The notes beneath the pieces were generated by a model that worked only from the letters and a program-made list of their open reading frames with translations, did not search any database and was not told the DNA's origin. Position numbers and translations under genes: made by a program. A stretch of DNA of 64,000 nucleotides from Pectinatus haikarae (GTDB lineage: Bacteria > Bacillota > Negativicutes > Selenomonadales > Selenomonadaceae). This document shows positions 16,568 to 25,482 of the stretch, piece after piece (the stretch's first letter is position 1; each line of letters opens with the position of its first letter). The stretch spans positions 124,001-188,000 of the forward strand of contig NZ_WIQM01000015.1 in assembly GCF_015732185.1 (NCBI RefSeq), read 5' to 3'.

Positions 16568-17079
16568 TAATCTATTGGTGCCTGTTTTTTCTGACTATCC
16601 TGAAAGCTGTATTATTTTCTACCGGCGGCTTCGGCCCTTTACCGTCACTTCATGCCGATTTTCTTGCCAATGGCTGGGCTACTGAGCAGCAGTTTGCCGA
16701 AGCTATCGCCATAGGGCAGATTGCTCCCGGCCCCAATGGCTTGTGGGTTGTCAGTCTTGCCAATCTGGCGGGCGGCATGACAGGTGCTGTTCTTGGTGCC
16801 ATAGCTTTAATACTGCCTCCTTTTTTTATTCTTCTCGTCAGAAAATTTTATGCCCGGATAAGATTTTACCCTTCCACACAGGGAATACTTGACGGAATGG
16901 TACTTGTGGTTTCAACTTTCAGTATCGTTGTCCTTGCAACTATATATTTCAACAGCAGTCCTGATATCATTCTGCTCTTTATCACGGCTGCAAGTGCTTT
17001 TCTTGCCTATACGAAACGGATATCGGTCAATCTTATTCTGATAATTTCTGCTGCGGCGGGTGCTCTTTTTTTCCACTGA
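16564..17079 (+). CDS. Chromate transporter, second half (short CHR subunit 2)
   Basis: This 171-residue partner of the preceding gene has the matching CHR motifs F-S-T-G-G-F-G-P-L-P-S-L near residue 18 and A-I-G-Q-I-A-P-G-P-N-G-L near residue 48. About five hydrophobic helices are visible. It overlaps the previous gene by 4 nt, so the two halves are made together and likely form a heterodimer. A weak hairpin (TACGGCA/TGCCGTA) follows the stop. Confidence 0.88.
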   Translation: MIIYWCLFFLTILKAVLFSTGGFGPLPSLHADFLANGWATEQQFAEAIAIGQIAPGPNGLWVVSLANLAGGMTGAVLGAIALILPPFFILLVRKFYARIRFYPSTQGILDGMVLVVSTFSIVVLATIYFNSSPDIILLFITAASAFLAYTKRISVNLILIISAAAGALFFH

Positions 17080-17153
17080 TCAAAACTTTACGGCAGATCA
17101 TAAAATTTGCCGTATGCGTCTTTTCAATTTCCAGGAAAGGATGTGGTAATAAT

Positions 17154-17945
17154 ATGCAGGAACTTTATTCCATAGGCGACACTGCAAAAATTATGGGTAT
17201 TTCCGTACAAACCTTGCGCAATTACACCAATATGAACCTCGTTATCCCGCAGCATATAGACCTTGAGACAGGCTACCGTTACTATTCTTTTAAACAATTT
17301 CACTATATTGACCGTATCAAATATCTACGCTCGCTTGGCATGTCATTGGCAGAAATAGCGGAAATTCTCCGGGCCGGAAAACCGGAAAAACTGCTTATTC
17401 ATCTTGAGGCACAGAAAAAAAAGCTTGTATGGGAACTCAAAGAAATGGTAGAACGCTACGAAGATATTGAATGGTACATAGATTATTTCCGTTATCTTGG
17501 ACGATACCGTATAGAAAATGTTCCTTATATTCTGCAGTTCGAGGCACGTCACCTGATGTATGTGGACCATCTCCGTCAAGATACTATTGAAAGTGTCGAA
17601 ACAAGATTGGCAAAATTGAAAAATAAGGCCAATATACCATATCGGCGCCAGTATGGTTACGTAATTGATTTTCCCGATTTTCTAAACGGCAAATTCACTC
17701 CCCAGAAATATTTCACATATCTAAAAGAGAAACCTGAGGATGATATCAATGGCAAGTATCTGAATCTTCCGGCCGGACTCTATCTTTGTCTGTGGGTCAC
17801 TGATCGTTCTGCCATAAAAGCTGAACTGGTAAAAAAGTTTTTTGCTGAACATCCTTCTCCTTCTTTTGCTGTTGCTAATGAATATGAAGACAGTCTGATT
17901 GAATATCATCATTGTCCGTATGAAATTCAGGCATTAATAACGTAA
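17154..17945 (+). CDS. MerR-family transcriptional regulator with effector domain
   Basis: The N-terminal winged helix-turn-helix is of MerR type: Y-S-I-G-D-T-A-K-I-M-G-I-S-V-Q-T-L-R-N-Y-T (residues 5-25) and G-Y-R-Y-Y-S near 41. A coiled-coil dimerisation stretch follows (about 78-105), and the C-terminal 150 residues resemble a GyrI/BmrR-like drug-binding domain. The 263-residue length fits BmrR-type activators. It sits after the chromate-type transporter pair and before the sulfur enzyme operon, so its targets are uncertain. A good terminator separates it from the next operon. Confidence 0.88.
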   Translation: MQELYSIGDTAKIMGISVQTLRNYTNMNLVIPQHIDLETGYRYYSFKQFHYIDRIKYLRSLGMSLAEIAEILRAGKPEKLLIHLEAQKKKLVWELKEMVERYEDIEWYIDYFRYLGRYRIENVPYILQFEARHLMYVDHLRQDTIESVETRLAKLKNKANIPYRRQYGYVIDFPDFLNGKFTPQKYFTYLKEKPEDDINGKYLNLPAGLYLCLWVTDRSAIKAELVKKFFAEHPSPSFAVANEYEDSLIEYHHCPYEIQALIT

Positions 17946-17958
17946 ACTGTTTTTTGAC

Positions 17959-18007
17959 GGCCCCAGGTTTGTATTTTTACAATAAAATACCGCCTGAGGC
18001 CATTTTT
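17959..18007 (+). terminator. Terminator after the MerR gene
   Basis: GGCC-CAGG and GTATTTT pair with AAAATAC and CCTG-GGCC, followed by ATTTTTAC. Confidence 0.65.
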
Positions 18008-18027
18008 ACGAAACAGGCAAAAACAGC

Positions 18028-18056
18028 TTGACTTTATAACTGCTATAGACTTTAGA
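18028..18056 (+). promoter_or_regulatory. Putative promoter of the first PLP-enzyme operon
   Basis: TTGACT (18028-18033) and TTTAGA (18051-18056) are spaced by 17 nt, 78 nt before the start codon. Confidence 0.45.
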
Positions 18057-18133
18057 CTTAATTCATACCTCAGTACAGATTCCGCTTCCTGCATTGACGG
18101 TTAAATCCGCATTCATATTAAGGAGGATGTAAC

Positions 18134-19330
18134 ATGGAAGATTCCACAAATTTTTCCGAAGCTACAGAAATTTTATATCAGGGTGAAGATTACTCACAGC
18201 ATCTAAAGCCTGAGGCATCGCCTATTTATATGACCACAGCTTTCAATATGGGCGATCTTGATGACGTACAGCAAACTTATGATAAAAAAGGCTATACATA
18301 TATCCGTACGAGAAATCCCAACAGGCGTTCGCTGGGAGAATTGATTTCCTTCCTGGAAAAAGGCAAAAACACCCTTATTTGCTCATCAGGAATGGCCGCT
18401 ATAACGACAACGTATTTTGCCCTTTTGGCCCCGGGCGACCATTTCCTTGCCAATGAAAATATTTACGGAGAAACCTTCGATGCCATCAACATCTTTCTGA
18501 AAAAGATGCATGTTGATGTTGACTTTGTAGACTTTTCTGATCTTGACGCGGTAAAAAAAGCAATTCGCAGCAATACTCGCATTGTTTATACAGAGGTTGC
18601 TTCTAATCCCACAGACAGACTCGCTGATATCAGCGCTCTGGCAGATATAGCCCACACAAAAAATGCGCTGATGATGGTGGACAATACTTTTACCACGCCT
18701 ATAGGGATAAAACCGCTGGCACTTGGTGCCGACATAGTCATAAGCAGTCTTACAAAATTTATGAACGGACACAGCGATGCTCTGCTCGGATCAATTACCG
18801 TAAAAGATGAAAAAATTTTTGATATCATACATTCTGTGCGCATGCTGACCGGAACTTCCGGCAGTCCGTTTGCCGCATGGCTTGTTTATCGAGGCATTCA
18901 CACACTTGATCTGCGTGTCCGCAAGCAAATGAAAAATGCTGCGCTTTTGGCGGCAGCACTGGCCAAACATCCGAAGATCCTGCATGTGAATCATCCTTCC
19001 TTGGACAACTTTCCGCAAAAAGAATTGGCGAAAAAGCTTTTTAAAGACAAGTACACTATGACCGGCATGCTCAGCTTCGAAATGCCAGATGATCCCTCAA
19101 AAATAAACTGTTTTATGAACCGGCTTCATCTGGCTCATTACGCGCCTACCCTCGGCGGTATACGGACTACACTTTCTCATCCGCTTCACTCTTCACATCA
19201 TCATGTTCCAAAGGACGAATTGAAAAAGATGGGCATATCTTACGGTCTTATGCGTATATCTGTCGGCATTGAAGAAGCTGACGATCTCATAGCGGATTTC
19301 ACTCAGGCACTGAGTGTCTTCTCAGACTGA
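18134..19330 (+). CDS. Cys/Met-metabolism PLP-dependent enzyme (paralogue A)
   Basis: This 398-residue enzyme belongs to the cystathionine gamma-synthase/lyase and methionine gamma-lyase family of fold-type I PLP enzymes. The Schiff-base lysine is K208 in S-S-L-T-K-F-M-N-G-H-S-D, and D183 in V-D-N-T-F would hold the pyridine nitrogen. The start has AAGGAGGATG upstream. The substrate-side motif I-Y-M-T-T-A-F-N is shared with the second copy at 24271-25464, so the two are paralogues 5 kb apart. Reaction specificity (beta- or gamma-elimination, or synthase) cannot be fixed from sequence. It heads a run of co-directional genes. Confidence 0.88.
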   Translation: MEDSTNFSEATEILYQGEDYSQHLKPEASPIYMTTAFNMGDLDDVQQTYDKKGYTYIRTRNPNRRSLGELISFLEKGKNTLICSSGMAAITTTYFALLAPGDHFLANENIYGETFDAINIFLKKMHVDVDFVDFSDLDAVKKAIRSNTRIVYTEVASNPTDRLADISALADIAHTKNALMMVDNTFTTPIGIKPLALGADIVISSLTKFMNGHSDALLGSITVKDEKIFDIIHSVRMLTGTSGSPFAAWLVYRGIHTLDLRVRKQMKNAALLAAALAKHPKILHVNHPSLDNFPQKELAKKLFKDKYTMTGMLSFEMPDDPSKINCFMNRLHLAHYAPTLGGIRTTLSHPLHSSHHHVPKDELKKMGISYGLMRISVGIEEADDLIADFTQALSVFSD

Positions 19331-19351
19331 TCCTATACAGGAGAAAATTTT

Positions 19352-20080
19352 ATGAAACTATCGCATACAATCGAAAAAATCGTCCGTACTGAAGTAACAA
19401 ATAATTTTCTCGAATATCGTGAACCGATAATAGGCTATGCGGCAGCTGATGATCCTCTCTATGCCACATTGGACGACAAAATCGGCGCCAGACAGTTTCA
19501 TCCAAAAGAAATGCTGCCGGACGCCAAAACAGTTATTGTCTATTTTATCCCGTTTCCATTATCTTTGATACATGCCATCAGACAAAAGCAGCATATTGTT
19601 CCCATGTGGTCGCAATACTACGACACCACGAACGAATTACTCGAAAAAATTGGCAAAAACATCCTGATAAAAATGTCTGCTCTTAATATCAAAGGAGCAA
19701 TGGACCCGCCGACAGAAAATTTTGATTCTATTTCGCTCACAGGGCACTGGGCCCACAAAGCATCCGCCGTTATTGCCGGAATCGGTACATTTGGTCTTAA
19801 TCATCTGCTTATCACACGTCTCGGCACCGCGGGAAGACTGGGCAGCGTGATCATAAACGCAGCCATACCGCCATCCACGCGTCCGTCCTCATCATACTGT
19901 CTTTATTACAAATCCGGGAAATGCCGGGTTTGTGCAGAAAAATGCCCCAGTGGTGCTCTTACAGAAGAATTTTTCGACAGGTTTCGCTGTAATGCCTATC
20001 TGGATGGAAAAAATATACGTGATGATCAGCAGGGCTGCCCCGTGTGCAGCTCCGGGCCATGTGCTGACAAAGGTTTTTAA
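19352..20080 (+). CDS. QueG-like iron-sulfur protein
   Basis: The 242-residue protein resembles the C-terminal half of epoxyqueuosine reductase. A G-x-G-x-F-G-x-N-x-L-L-I-T segment (about 142-154) precedes a ferredoxin-type cluster motif C-R-V-C-A-E-K-C-P (about 191-199), and further cysteines (R-C-N-A-Y, C-P-V-C-S-S-G-P-C) could hold a second [4Fe-4S] cluster. It is shorter than true QueG (about 310-380) and lacks the C-terminal HEAT repeats. It lies 21 nt after the PLP enzyme gene in one operon. A redox role linked to the sulfur enzyme is plausible; queuosine synthesis is less likely. Confidence 0.7.
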   Translation: MKLSHTIEKIVRTEVTNNFLEYREPIIGYAAADDPLYATLDDKIGARQFHPKEMLPDAKTVIVYFIPFPLSLIHAIRQKQHIVPMWSQYYDTTNELLEKIGKNILIKMSALNIKGAMDPPTENFDSISLTGHWAHKASAVIAGIGTFGLNHLLITRLGTAGRLGSVIINAAIPPSTRPSSSYCLYYKSGKCRVCAEKCPSGALTEEFFDRFRCNAYLDGKNIRDDQQGCPVCSSGPCADKGF

Positions 20081-20090
20081 GGAGTACCGC

Positions 20091-20870
20091 ATGAGTTTTT
20101 ATACAGATAATGAGCATGAAAAAGGACGTTTGGCTACACTTCATTGGCTAGTACATCCGCCTGAAACAGCTGCTGAATTCTTTCTCTATGGTGAATACGC
20201 TTTTCGCTTGTACGAATTTCGCAAGGCCTTTGCTGCCTATAAACACGCAGCAAATGAAGAAATCGGTGCTTTATTCAAGCTTGGCTGGTGCTTTATGCAC
20301 GGCTACGGTACTGCCACAGATAAACGGAAAGCCGCAAGCTGCTTCGGCAGACTGCTTAAATCTGCCAGCGAAAAAGAGGCCCGTCACCGTTATTACATAG
20401 GCATGTGTTATCTTTACGGTTCAGATTCCCTTAAAGACGAAGAACATATCTGGTACTTATTTGCAAACTGTTCAGAAAAAATCGAAGCTGCACTTTATGA
20501 GCAGGGTTTATTTTTTATTGATGACAGAAAATCCTTTGCCAAAGATCTGCCAAACGCTGTTTTTTATCTGCGCAAAGCCTATGATATGGGTGAAGAAAGA
20601 GCCGTCTTCGCCATGGAAGATTTATTTCACCTATATAAAAAAGATTATCCTGATCATACAGAATTAGTACAGGCCTACTCATGGCGTCTTGGCAGAATAT
20701 TGCGAGCTGCCGAAAAATCGCCCTGCCGTGAATATTATCTGCGTCTTTCTGACTGCTACAGACAGGGTTTCCCTGATGATTCTCCCGGCAACAGAAAAAA
20801 GTTTCTGCGTTTGGCAGATGAATATAAAAGGTTTGCCGAAATATTACCTATCGAGGATGATGCCACTTGA
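20091..20870 (+). CDS. Sel1-like/TPR repeat protein
   Basis: The 259-residue protein contains several Sel1-type repeats, for example A-A-N-E-E-I-G-A-L-F-K-L-G-W-C-F-M-H-G-Y-G (about 57-77) and A-R-H-R-Y-Y-I-G-M-C-Y-L-Y-G near residue 100. Such helical repeats mediate protein-protein contacts. The start at 20091 is set by AAGGAG 6 nt upstream; an upstream extension in this frame overlaps the preceding gene and is not credible. It starts 10 nt after the QueG-like gene and its stop overlaps the next start, so it belongs to this operon. Its partner is unknown. Confidence 0.75.
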   Translation: MSFYTDNEHEKGRLATLHWLVHPPETAAEFFLYGEYAFRLYEFRKAFAAYKHAANEEIGALFKLGWCFMHGYGTATDKRKAASCFGRLLKSASEKEARHRYYIGMCYLYGSDSLKDEEHIWYLFANCSEKIEAALYEQGLFFIDDRKSFAKDLPNAVFYLRKAYDMGEERAVFAMEDLFHLYKKDYPDHTELVQAYSWRLGRILRAAEKSPCREYYLRLSDCYRQGFPDDSPGNRKKFLRLADEYKRFAEILPIEDDAT

Positions 20871-21745
20871 CTAATATCGGGAAAATTCTGCCTCTGATTT
20901 CCGCCACTTTTTTTTGGGGAATACAGCCGATCGCCTTAAAAATGCTATTGCTGCAATATTCGACATCTACCATAATTCTTTTTCGCTCTGCTGCTATGCT
21001 GCTTTTTTATTTTGCATTAATAAAAGTCAAAAATATGAATCTATGGCCTGCGCTGTCAAAAAAAGAATGGTCTATTTTAATATTAATGGGACTTACCGGA
21101 ACCACCATTTGCAGCATTTCTCAATATGAGGGCCTGCGCTACGCTCCTGTTTTCCACTGTGTCTTATTCAGTGCTGCAGTCCCTGCCATTACAGCATTTC
21201 TGGCCAGAATATTTCTCAAGGATCAGCTTTCTTTATTGCAGTGGGGCGGCATCCTGCTTTCCTTCTTTGGTGTCATATTTATGCTGACCAAAGGCAATAT
21301 AGGCAATATTTGGTACGAATCTCTTAACATCGGTGATCTGCTTTTCTTTATCAATGAAGTGTCCTGGTCTGTTTATATCATAGCCAGCCGTTATGTTCTG
21401 AAAAACCTGCCGCCATTACAAGTCACCGCTCTGGCAAGCTTTACCGGGATAGGCACTTTTATTCCCTACATCTTAAGCATAGGAAATTTAAGCTGGACAG
21501 TACCGAATATGACATCTGTGCTTTCATATATATTTGTTGTTATTTTCGGCGGTGTTTTAGCCATGCTGGCATGGAATAAGGGCATTGAACTCATCGGTGT
21601 CAAGGGTGCTGTATTCAACAATGTCACACCTTTCACCGGACTTATCTTCGGCAACCTAATTTTAGGTGAGGTCATCAGCAGTTCCGATATTATCGGACTC
21701 GCAGCAGTCATCTGCGGCATCTATATTCTTATCTGGCAAAAATAA
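20867..21745 (+). CDS. EamA/DMT-family transporter
   Basis: This 292-residue protein has ten hydrophobic helices in two EamA repeats (about 6-135 and 155-290), the pattern of drug/metabolite transporters that usually export amino acids or similar small molecules. The start codon is TTG at 20867, overlapping the previous stop by 4 nt, so translation is coupled. The C-terminal motif N-N-V-T-P-F-T-G-L-I-F-G-N-L-I-L-G-E fits the family. In this operon it may export a product or substrate of the PLP enzyme. Confidence 0.88.
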   Translation: MTNIGKILPLISATFFWGIQPIALKMLLLQYSTSTIILFRSAAMLLFYFALIKVKNMNLWPALSKKEWSILILMGLTGTTICSISQYEGLRYAPVFHCVLFSAAVPAITAFLARIFLKDQLSLLQWGGILLSFFGVIFMLTKGNIGNIWYESLNIGDLLFFINEVSWSVYIIASRYVLKNLPPLQVTALASFTGIGTFIPYILSIGNLSWTVPNMTSVLSYIFVVIFGGVLAMLAWNKGIELIGVKGAVFNNVTPFTGLIFGNLILGEVISSSDIIGLAAVICGIYILIWQK

Positions 21746-21888
21746 TTTTATTTTCTTGTTGACTCTGTATCAAATATAGAGATTATGATGTGTCCATAGC
21801 AGATTGACAGACTTTTTGCAGTAAATATCTGCCACCTGTTTAACGGCTGTATTTTTATTATTGACTTTAGTTTAATAACAGACAAAAC

Positions 21889-21950
21889 AAAGATGTTTTG
21901 GGTAGTTTTCTTTTTTGAAAATTTTCCGAAACATCTTTTTGTTTATTTTA
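21889..21950 (+). terminator. Strong hairpin in the leader of the ABC transporter operon
   Basis: AAGATGTTTTGG pairs with CCGAAACATCTT, extended inside by GTTTTC/GAAAAT, followed by TTTTTGTTTATTTT. It lies 144 nt after the EamA gene and about 75 nt before the lipoprotein gene, so it could be the terminator of the first operon or an attenuator of the second. An AAGGAGGG just after it (21951-21958) has no clear start codon behind it. Confidence 0.7.
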
Positions 21951-22024
21951 AGGAGGGTTTTCTTCACATTATTTTTCTGCAATATATATCGTCAACCTTT
22001 TAAAAGAAAGTGAGTGCATACTAA

Positions 22025-22822
22025 ATGAAAAAATTTATTATTGCAGGGATCATTCTATCCCTTTTCGGATTACTTATGACCGGCTGCGGTTCTTCTGCCG
22101 GCCAGGCGGACAGCAAGAAAAACATCAAAGTAGTCACATACGCAAAATGGAATCCTTTTGAATATGTGGACAATGGTAAAGTAGTTGGTTTTGATATTGA
22201 TCTTATTAATGCGCTGGCCGCAGATGCCGGATATGACTGTACAGTTCAGGATGTGGGCTGGGATCCGATGTTTGTTCAGATCAAGGACAAATCAGCTGAT
22301 GCAGCAATTGCAGGTATTACCATTACTGATGACCGCAGACAGACATATGATTTCTCCAATCCTTACTTTATTTCCAGACAGTCCATAGTGGTTAAGGATG
22401 GCAGCAATATCCAAAGCGCCCGTGATCTGACAGATAAAGTGGTAGCCGTACAAAGTGGCAGCACCGGGCAGGAGGCCGTGGAAAAACTGATGGGCAAAAA
22501 TGATGAACATATCAAGAAAATAAAAGGCGGGCTGACTTATATAGAATTACTTCACGGCACCGCTAAAGCGGTTGTCGGCGATGACACTGCAAACAAGATT
22601 TTTATTCAGGAAAATCCTGATGAACAACTTAAAATCATTGAAGACAAAGAAAATTTTTCTCCCGAATATTTTGGCATAATGTTCCCTAAGGGGAGTGATC
22701 TGGCTGTGAAGATGAATGAATCACTCCAGCATATCATTAATAATGATAAATATGCTGAAATCTATCAAAAATGGTTTAAAACCGCACCAAATCTGGATGA
22801 ACTTAAGGCACAGCAAAAATAA
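22025..22822 (+). CDS. Amino-acid ABC transporter substrate-binding lipoprotein
   Basis: This is the solute receptor of a polar amino-acid importer. The N-terminus is a lipoprotein signal with L-M-T-G-C at residues 17-21 (lipid-bearing C21). The mature part is a family-3 solute-binding fold with W-N-P-F-E-Y near residue 43, G-F-D-I-D-L-I-N-A-L-A near 56, the R-x-x-x-Y-D-F-S-N-P-Y motif near 104, and a C-terminal Y-A-E-I-Y-Q-K-W-F helix. The 265-residue length is normal. The downstream permease, ATPase, PLP enzyme and RidA genes suggest the ligand is a sulfur amino acid such as cystine or methionine. Confidence 0.93.
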   Translation: MKKFIIAGIILSLFGLLMTGCGSSAGQADSKKNIKVVTYAKWNPFEYVDNGKVVGFDIDLINALAADAGYDCTVQDVGWDPMFVQIKDKSADAAIAGITITDDRRQTYDFSNPYFISRQSIVVKDGSNIQSARDLTDKVVAVQSGSTGQEAVEKLMGKNDEHIKKIKGGLTYIELLHGTAKAVVGDDTANKIFIQENPDEQLKIIEDKENFSPEYFGIMFPKGSDLAVKMNESLQHIINNDKYAEIYQKWFKTAPNLDELKAQQK

Positions 22823-22842
22823 TCTTGAAGGAGGACATATAA

Positions 22843-23502
22843 ATGATGGATTTTCGCTTCGATATCATTGCGGAATACTCCCATTTTTTTCTCATGGGAA
22901 CATTATTGACTATAGGCCTATCTTTAGCAGGAGTTTTTCTTGGTTCACTGATGGGATTATTTATTGCCATAGGAGAACTGCTTGAAAATAAATTTATTGC
23001 TTTTATTTTCAAGGCTTATGTAGGTTTTTTTCGTGGTACTCCTCTTTTCGTGCAAATACTTATCATTTATTTTGGTGTTATTCCCGCTCTTTTTGGTGAA
23101 GCCAATGGTATTGTCTCAGCTATTGCGGCATTATCTATGAATGCCGGGGCCTATATCGCCGAAACAATCCGTGCCGGTATCCAATCGATAAACCGAGGAC
23201 AGTCTGAAGCATCACGATCTCTGGGAATGACTAAAATTCAGTCCATGCGCTATATCATACTTCCGCAGGCAATACGCCGCATTCTTCCTGCATTGGGTAA
23301 TGAATTTATCAGTCTTATCAAGGATTCCTCGCTTGCTTCGACCATAGCTACTCCAGAATTGATGTATTGGGCTCAGTCAATGAATGCCCAGTATTACCGT
23401 GTATGGGAATCTTATGTATCTGTGGCGTTAATCTATCTTATACTCACTCTTACCGCCAATTTTATACTCAAACATTTCGAAAAGAAGGTGCCCGTAAAAT
23501 GA
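22843..23502 (+). CDS. Amino-acid ABC transporter permease
   Basis: The 219-residue HisM/GlnP-type permease has about five membrane helices and the EAA loop signature [22 protein letters not shown] (about 125-146) that contacts the ATPase. The [10 protein letters not shown] motif near residue 63 is diagnostic of polar amino-acid importers. GAAGGAGG precedes the ATG by about 8 nt. Its stop overlaps the ATPase start by 4 nt. A single permease gene implies a homodimer. Confidence 0.95.
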   Translation: MMDFRFDIIAEYSHFFLMGTLLTIGLSLAGVFLGSLMGLFIAIGELLENKFIAFIFKAYVGFFRGTPLFVQILIIYFGVIPALFGEANGIVSAIAALSMNAGAYIAETIRAGIQSINRGQSEASRSLGMTKIQSMRYIILPQAIRRILPALGNEFISLIKDSSLASTIATPELMYWAQSMNAQYYRVWESYVSVALIYLILTLTANFILKHFEKKVPVK

Positions 23503-24248
23503 TAAAAATAGAAGATCTGAAAAAATCTTTTGATGAAAATGTCATTTTAAAAGGTATCAGCCTAACTGTTAAAGCTCAAGAAGTCGTCGTGCTCATAGGC
23601 CCGTCAGGAGCCGGTAAATCAACATTTCTTCGCTGTTTGAATAAACTCGAAACCATTAACAGCGGTCATGTCTATATCAATGCGCAGGACATAACTGATC
23701 CTAAAGTAGACATAAATAAAATACGCCAAAAAATCGGTATGGTTTTTCAGGACTTCAATCTATTCCCGCATATGACCGTTCTGGAGAATATCATGATCTC
23801 GCCGATAAAAGTAAAAAAAGAATCCCGCGATACAGCTTATGAAACAGCCTCACAGCTTTTAACCAAAGTAGGACTTGCCAATAAAGCTGACGCTTACCCT
23901 GACGATCTGTCAGGCGGTCAAAAACAGCGCATAGCCATAGCCAGAGCGCTGGCCATGAAACCCGACATTATGCTTTTTGATGAGCCTACCTCAGCACTTG
24001 ATCCTGAAATGGTCGGTGAAGTTTTAACAGTCATGCAGAATCTGGCTAAAGAGGGTATGACTATGGTAGTAGTAACACATGAGATGGGTTTTGCCCGTGA
24101 AGTCGGCAGCCGTATTATTTTTATGGACAGAGGATACATCGTTGAAGAAAATTCTCCGCAGGAGCTCTTCTCTCACCCTCAAAAAGAACGTACAAAAGCA
24201 TTTCTAAGCAAGATATTGTCTTCCCAAAACAATAAACTGCCGTTGTAG
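23499..24248 (+). CDS. Amino-acid ABC transporter ATP-binding protein
   Basis: The start at 23499 overlaps the permease stop (ATGA) and gives 249 residues, the normal size. Visible motifs are Walker [10 protein letters not shown] (32-40), Q-loop [10 protein letters not shown], signature L-S-G-G-Q-K-Q-R, Walker [13 protein letters not shown] and the switch histidine in V-T-H-E-M-G. It powers uptake by the preceding receptor and permease. A frame extended upstream inside the permease is a shadow. Confidence 0.96.
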   Translation: MIKIEDLKKSFDENVILKGISLTVKAQEVVVLIGPSGAGKSTFLRCLNKLETINSGHVYINAQDITDPKVDINKIRQKIGMVFQDFNLFPHMTVLENIMISPIKVKKESRDTAYETASQLLTKVGLANKADAYPDDLSGGQKQRIAIARALAMKPDIMLFDEPTSALDPEMVGEVLTVMQNLAKEGMTMVVVTHEMGFAREVGSRIIFMDRGYIVEENSPQELFSHPQKERTKAFLSKILSSQNNKLPL

Positions 24249-24270
24249 AAAATACAGGAGGGTATTCATA

Positions 24271-25464
24271 ATGTTTAAAGAAACAAATAAAAAATTTTCT
24301 TTTGAAACTGAATTATTACGCAGCGGCGCATACACCCGCTATCCGGTGACCAATCCAGAAGCTATGCCCATCTATATGACCACAGCTTTTAATGTAGAGG
24401 ACTTAGATGATCTTGAACAAAGATATAAAGAAAAAGGATTTTGTTATAACCGCAATCGCAATGCCAATCGCAGTGCTCTGGCAGAACTGCTCACACAGGC
24501 AGAAAACGGTGATGATACAATCGTCTGTTCATCAGGAATGGCAGCTATCTATACTTCGATCATCTCTATAGTTAAGGCGGGAGACCATATTATCGCTGAC
24601 CAGACACTATATGGTGAAACGATAGAAATATTCACAGAGATAATGAAAAATTACGGTATAGAAACCACTTTTACCGATTTCACAGACCTTAACATGGTAA
24701 AGGCAAATATTCGTTCTAATACAAAGCTGTTCTATACAGAAACAATTGCTAATCCAATGATTACTGTTGCTGATATCGATGAGCTTGGCAATATTGCTCA
24801 TGCTAATAATGCCTTTCTTGTGGTTGATAATACCTTTATGACCGCAGTCGGTTTCAGACCGCTTGAGCATAATGCTGATCTGACAGTCATCAGCCTGACC
24901 AAGTTTGCCAACGGGCACAGTGATGCCGTATGCGGCGCCATCGTCGGTAAAAGTGAACTGATAGCGCAGGCATATAAAATGCAGATTCTTACCGGCTGCA
25001 CAGCAGACCCTTTTACTTCATGGCTCGTTTCACGCGGTATGAGAACTATACATCTGCGTGTCGAAAAACAAATGGCAAATGCCCTGAAACTGGCAGAGGC
25101 ACTGGAAGAATCTCCATATGTAGAAAAAGTTAATTATCCCGGATTAAAATCCCATAAACAATATGAATTGGCCAGCAAATTATTCACCAACGGCTTCGGC
25201 GGTATGATGAGCATTATTTTACCGGAAGACAGGAAAAAAATGAATGCTTTCATGCGCAGGCTGAATCTTGCCCATTACGCAATGACACTCGGTGGTTATC
25301 GTACCACACTGTCTTATCCGGTCCTGTCCTCTCATTATGATATGCCGGAAAAGGATCGCTTAAAAATCGGTATTACCAACGGTATGATGCGTATTTCCGT
25401 TGGCATTGAAAACAGCGGCGATCTGGTGGAAGATTTTCTCCAGGCACTGTCTGTCTATGCATAA
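24271..25464 (+). CDS. Cys/Met-metabolism PLP-dependent enzyme (paralogue B)
   Basis: This 397-residue paralogue of 18134-19330 has K211 as the PLP lysine in I-S-L-T-K-F-A-N-G-H-S-D and D186 in V-D-N-T-F. It shares I-Y-M-T-T-A-F-N near residue 34 and the C-terminal G-x-R-T-T-L-S motif. It lies in one operon with an amino-acid importer and RidA, which points to a lyase that releases a reactive enamine, such as methionine gamma-lyase or cysteine/cystathionine lyase. The genetic context makes catabolism more likely here than biosynthesis. AGGAGGG lies before the start. Confidence 0.9.
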   Translation: MFKETNKKFSFETELLRSGAYTRYPVTNPEAMPIYMTTAFNVEDLDDLEQRYKEKGFCYNRNRNANRSALAELLTQAENGDDTIVCSSGMAAIYTSIISIVKAGDHIIADQTLYGETIEIFTEIMKNYGIETTFTDFTDLNMVKANIRSNTKLFYTETIANPMITVADIDELGNIAHANNAFLVVDNTFMTAVGFRPLEHNADLTVISLTKFANGHSDAVCGAIVGKSELIAQAYKMQILTGCTADPFTSWLVSRGMRTIHLRVEKQMANALKLAEALEESPYVEKVNYPGLKSHKQYELASKLFTNGFGGMMSIILPEDRKKMNAFMRRLNLAHYAMTLGGYRTTLSYPVLSSHYDMPEKDRLKIGITNGMMRISVGIENSGDLVEDFLQALSVYA

Positions 25465-25482
25465 TAAGAAGAAAGGGGCCTC

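Noticed and set aside
19932-20090. N-terminal extension of the Sel1 protein
   Set aside because: It overlaps the end of the QueG-like gene in another frame; the AAGGAG site places the start at 20091.
23367-23498. N-terminal extension of the ABC ATPase
   Set aside because: It lies inside the permease gene; the ATGA overlap at 23499 is the natural start.
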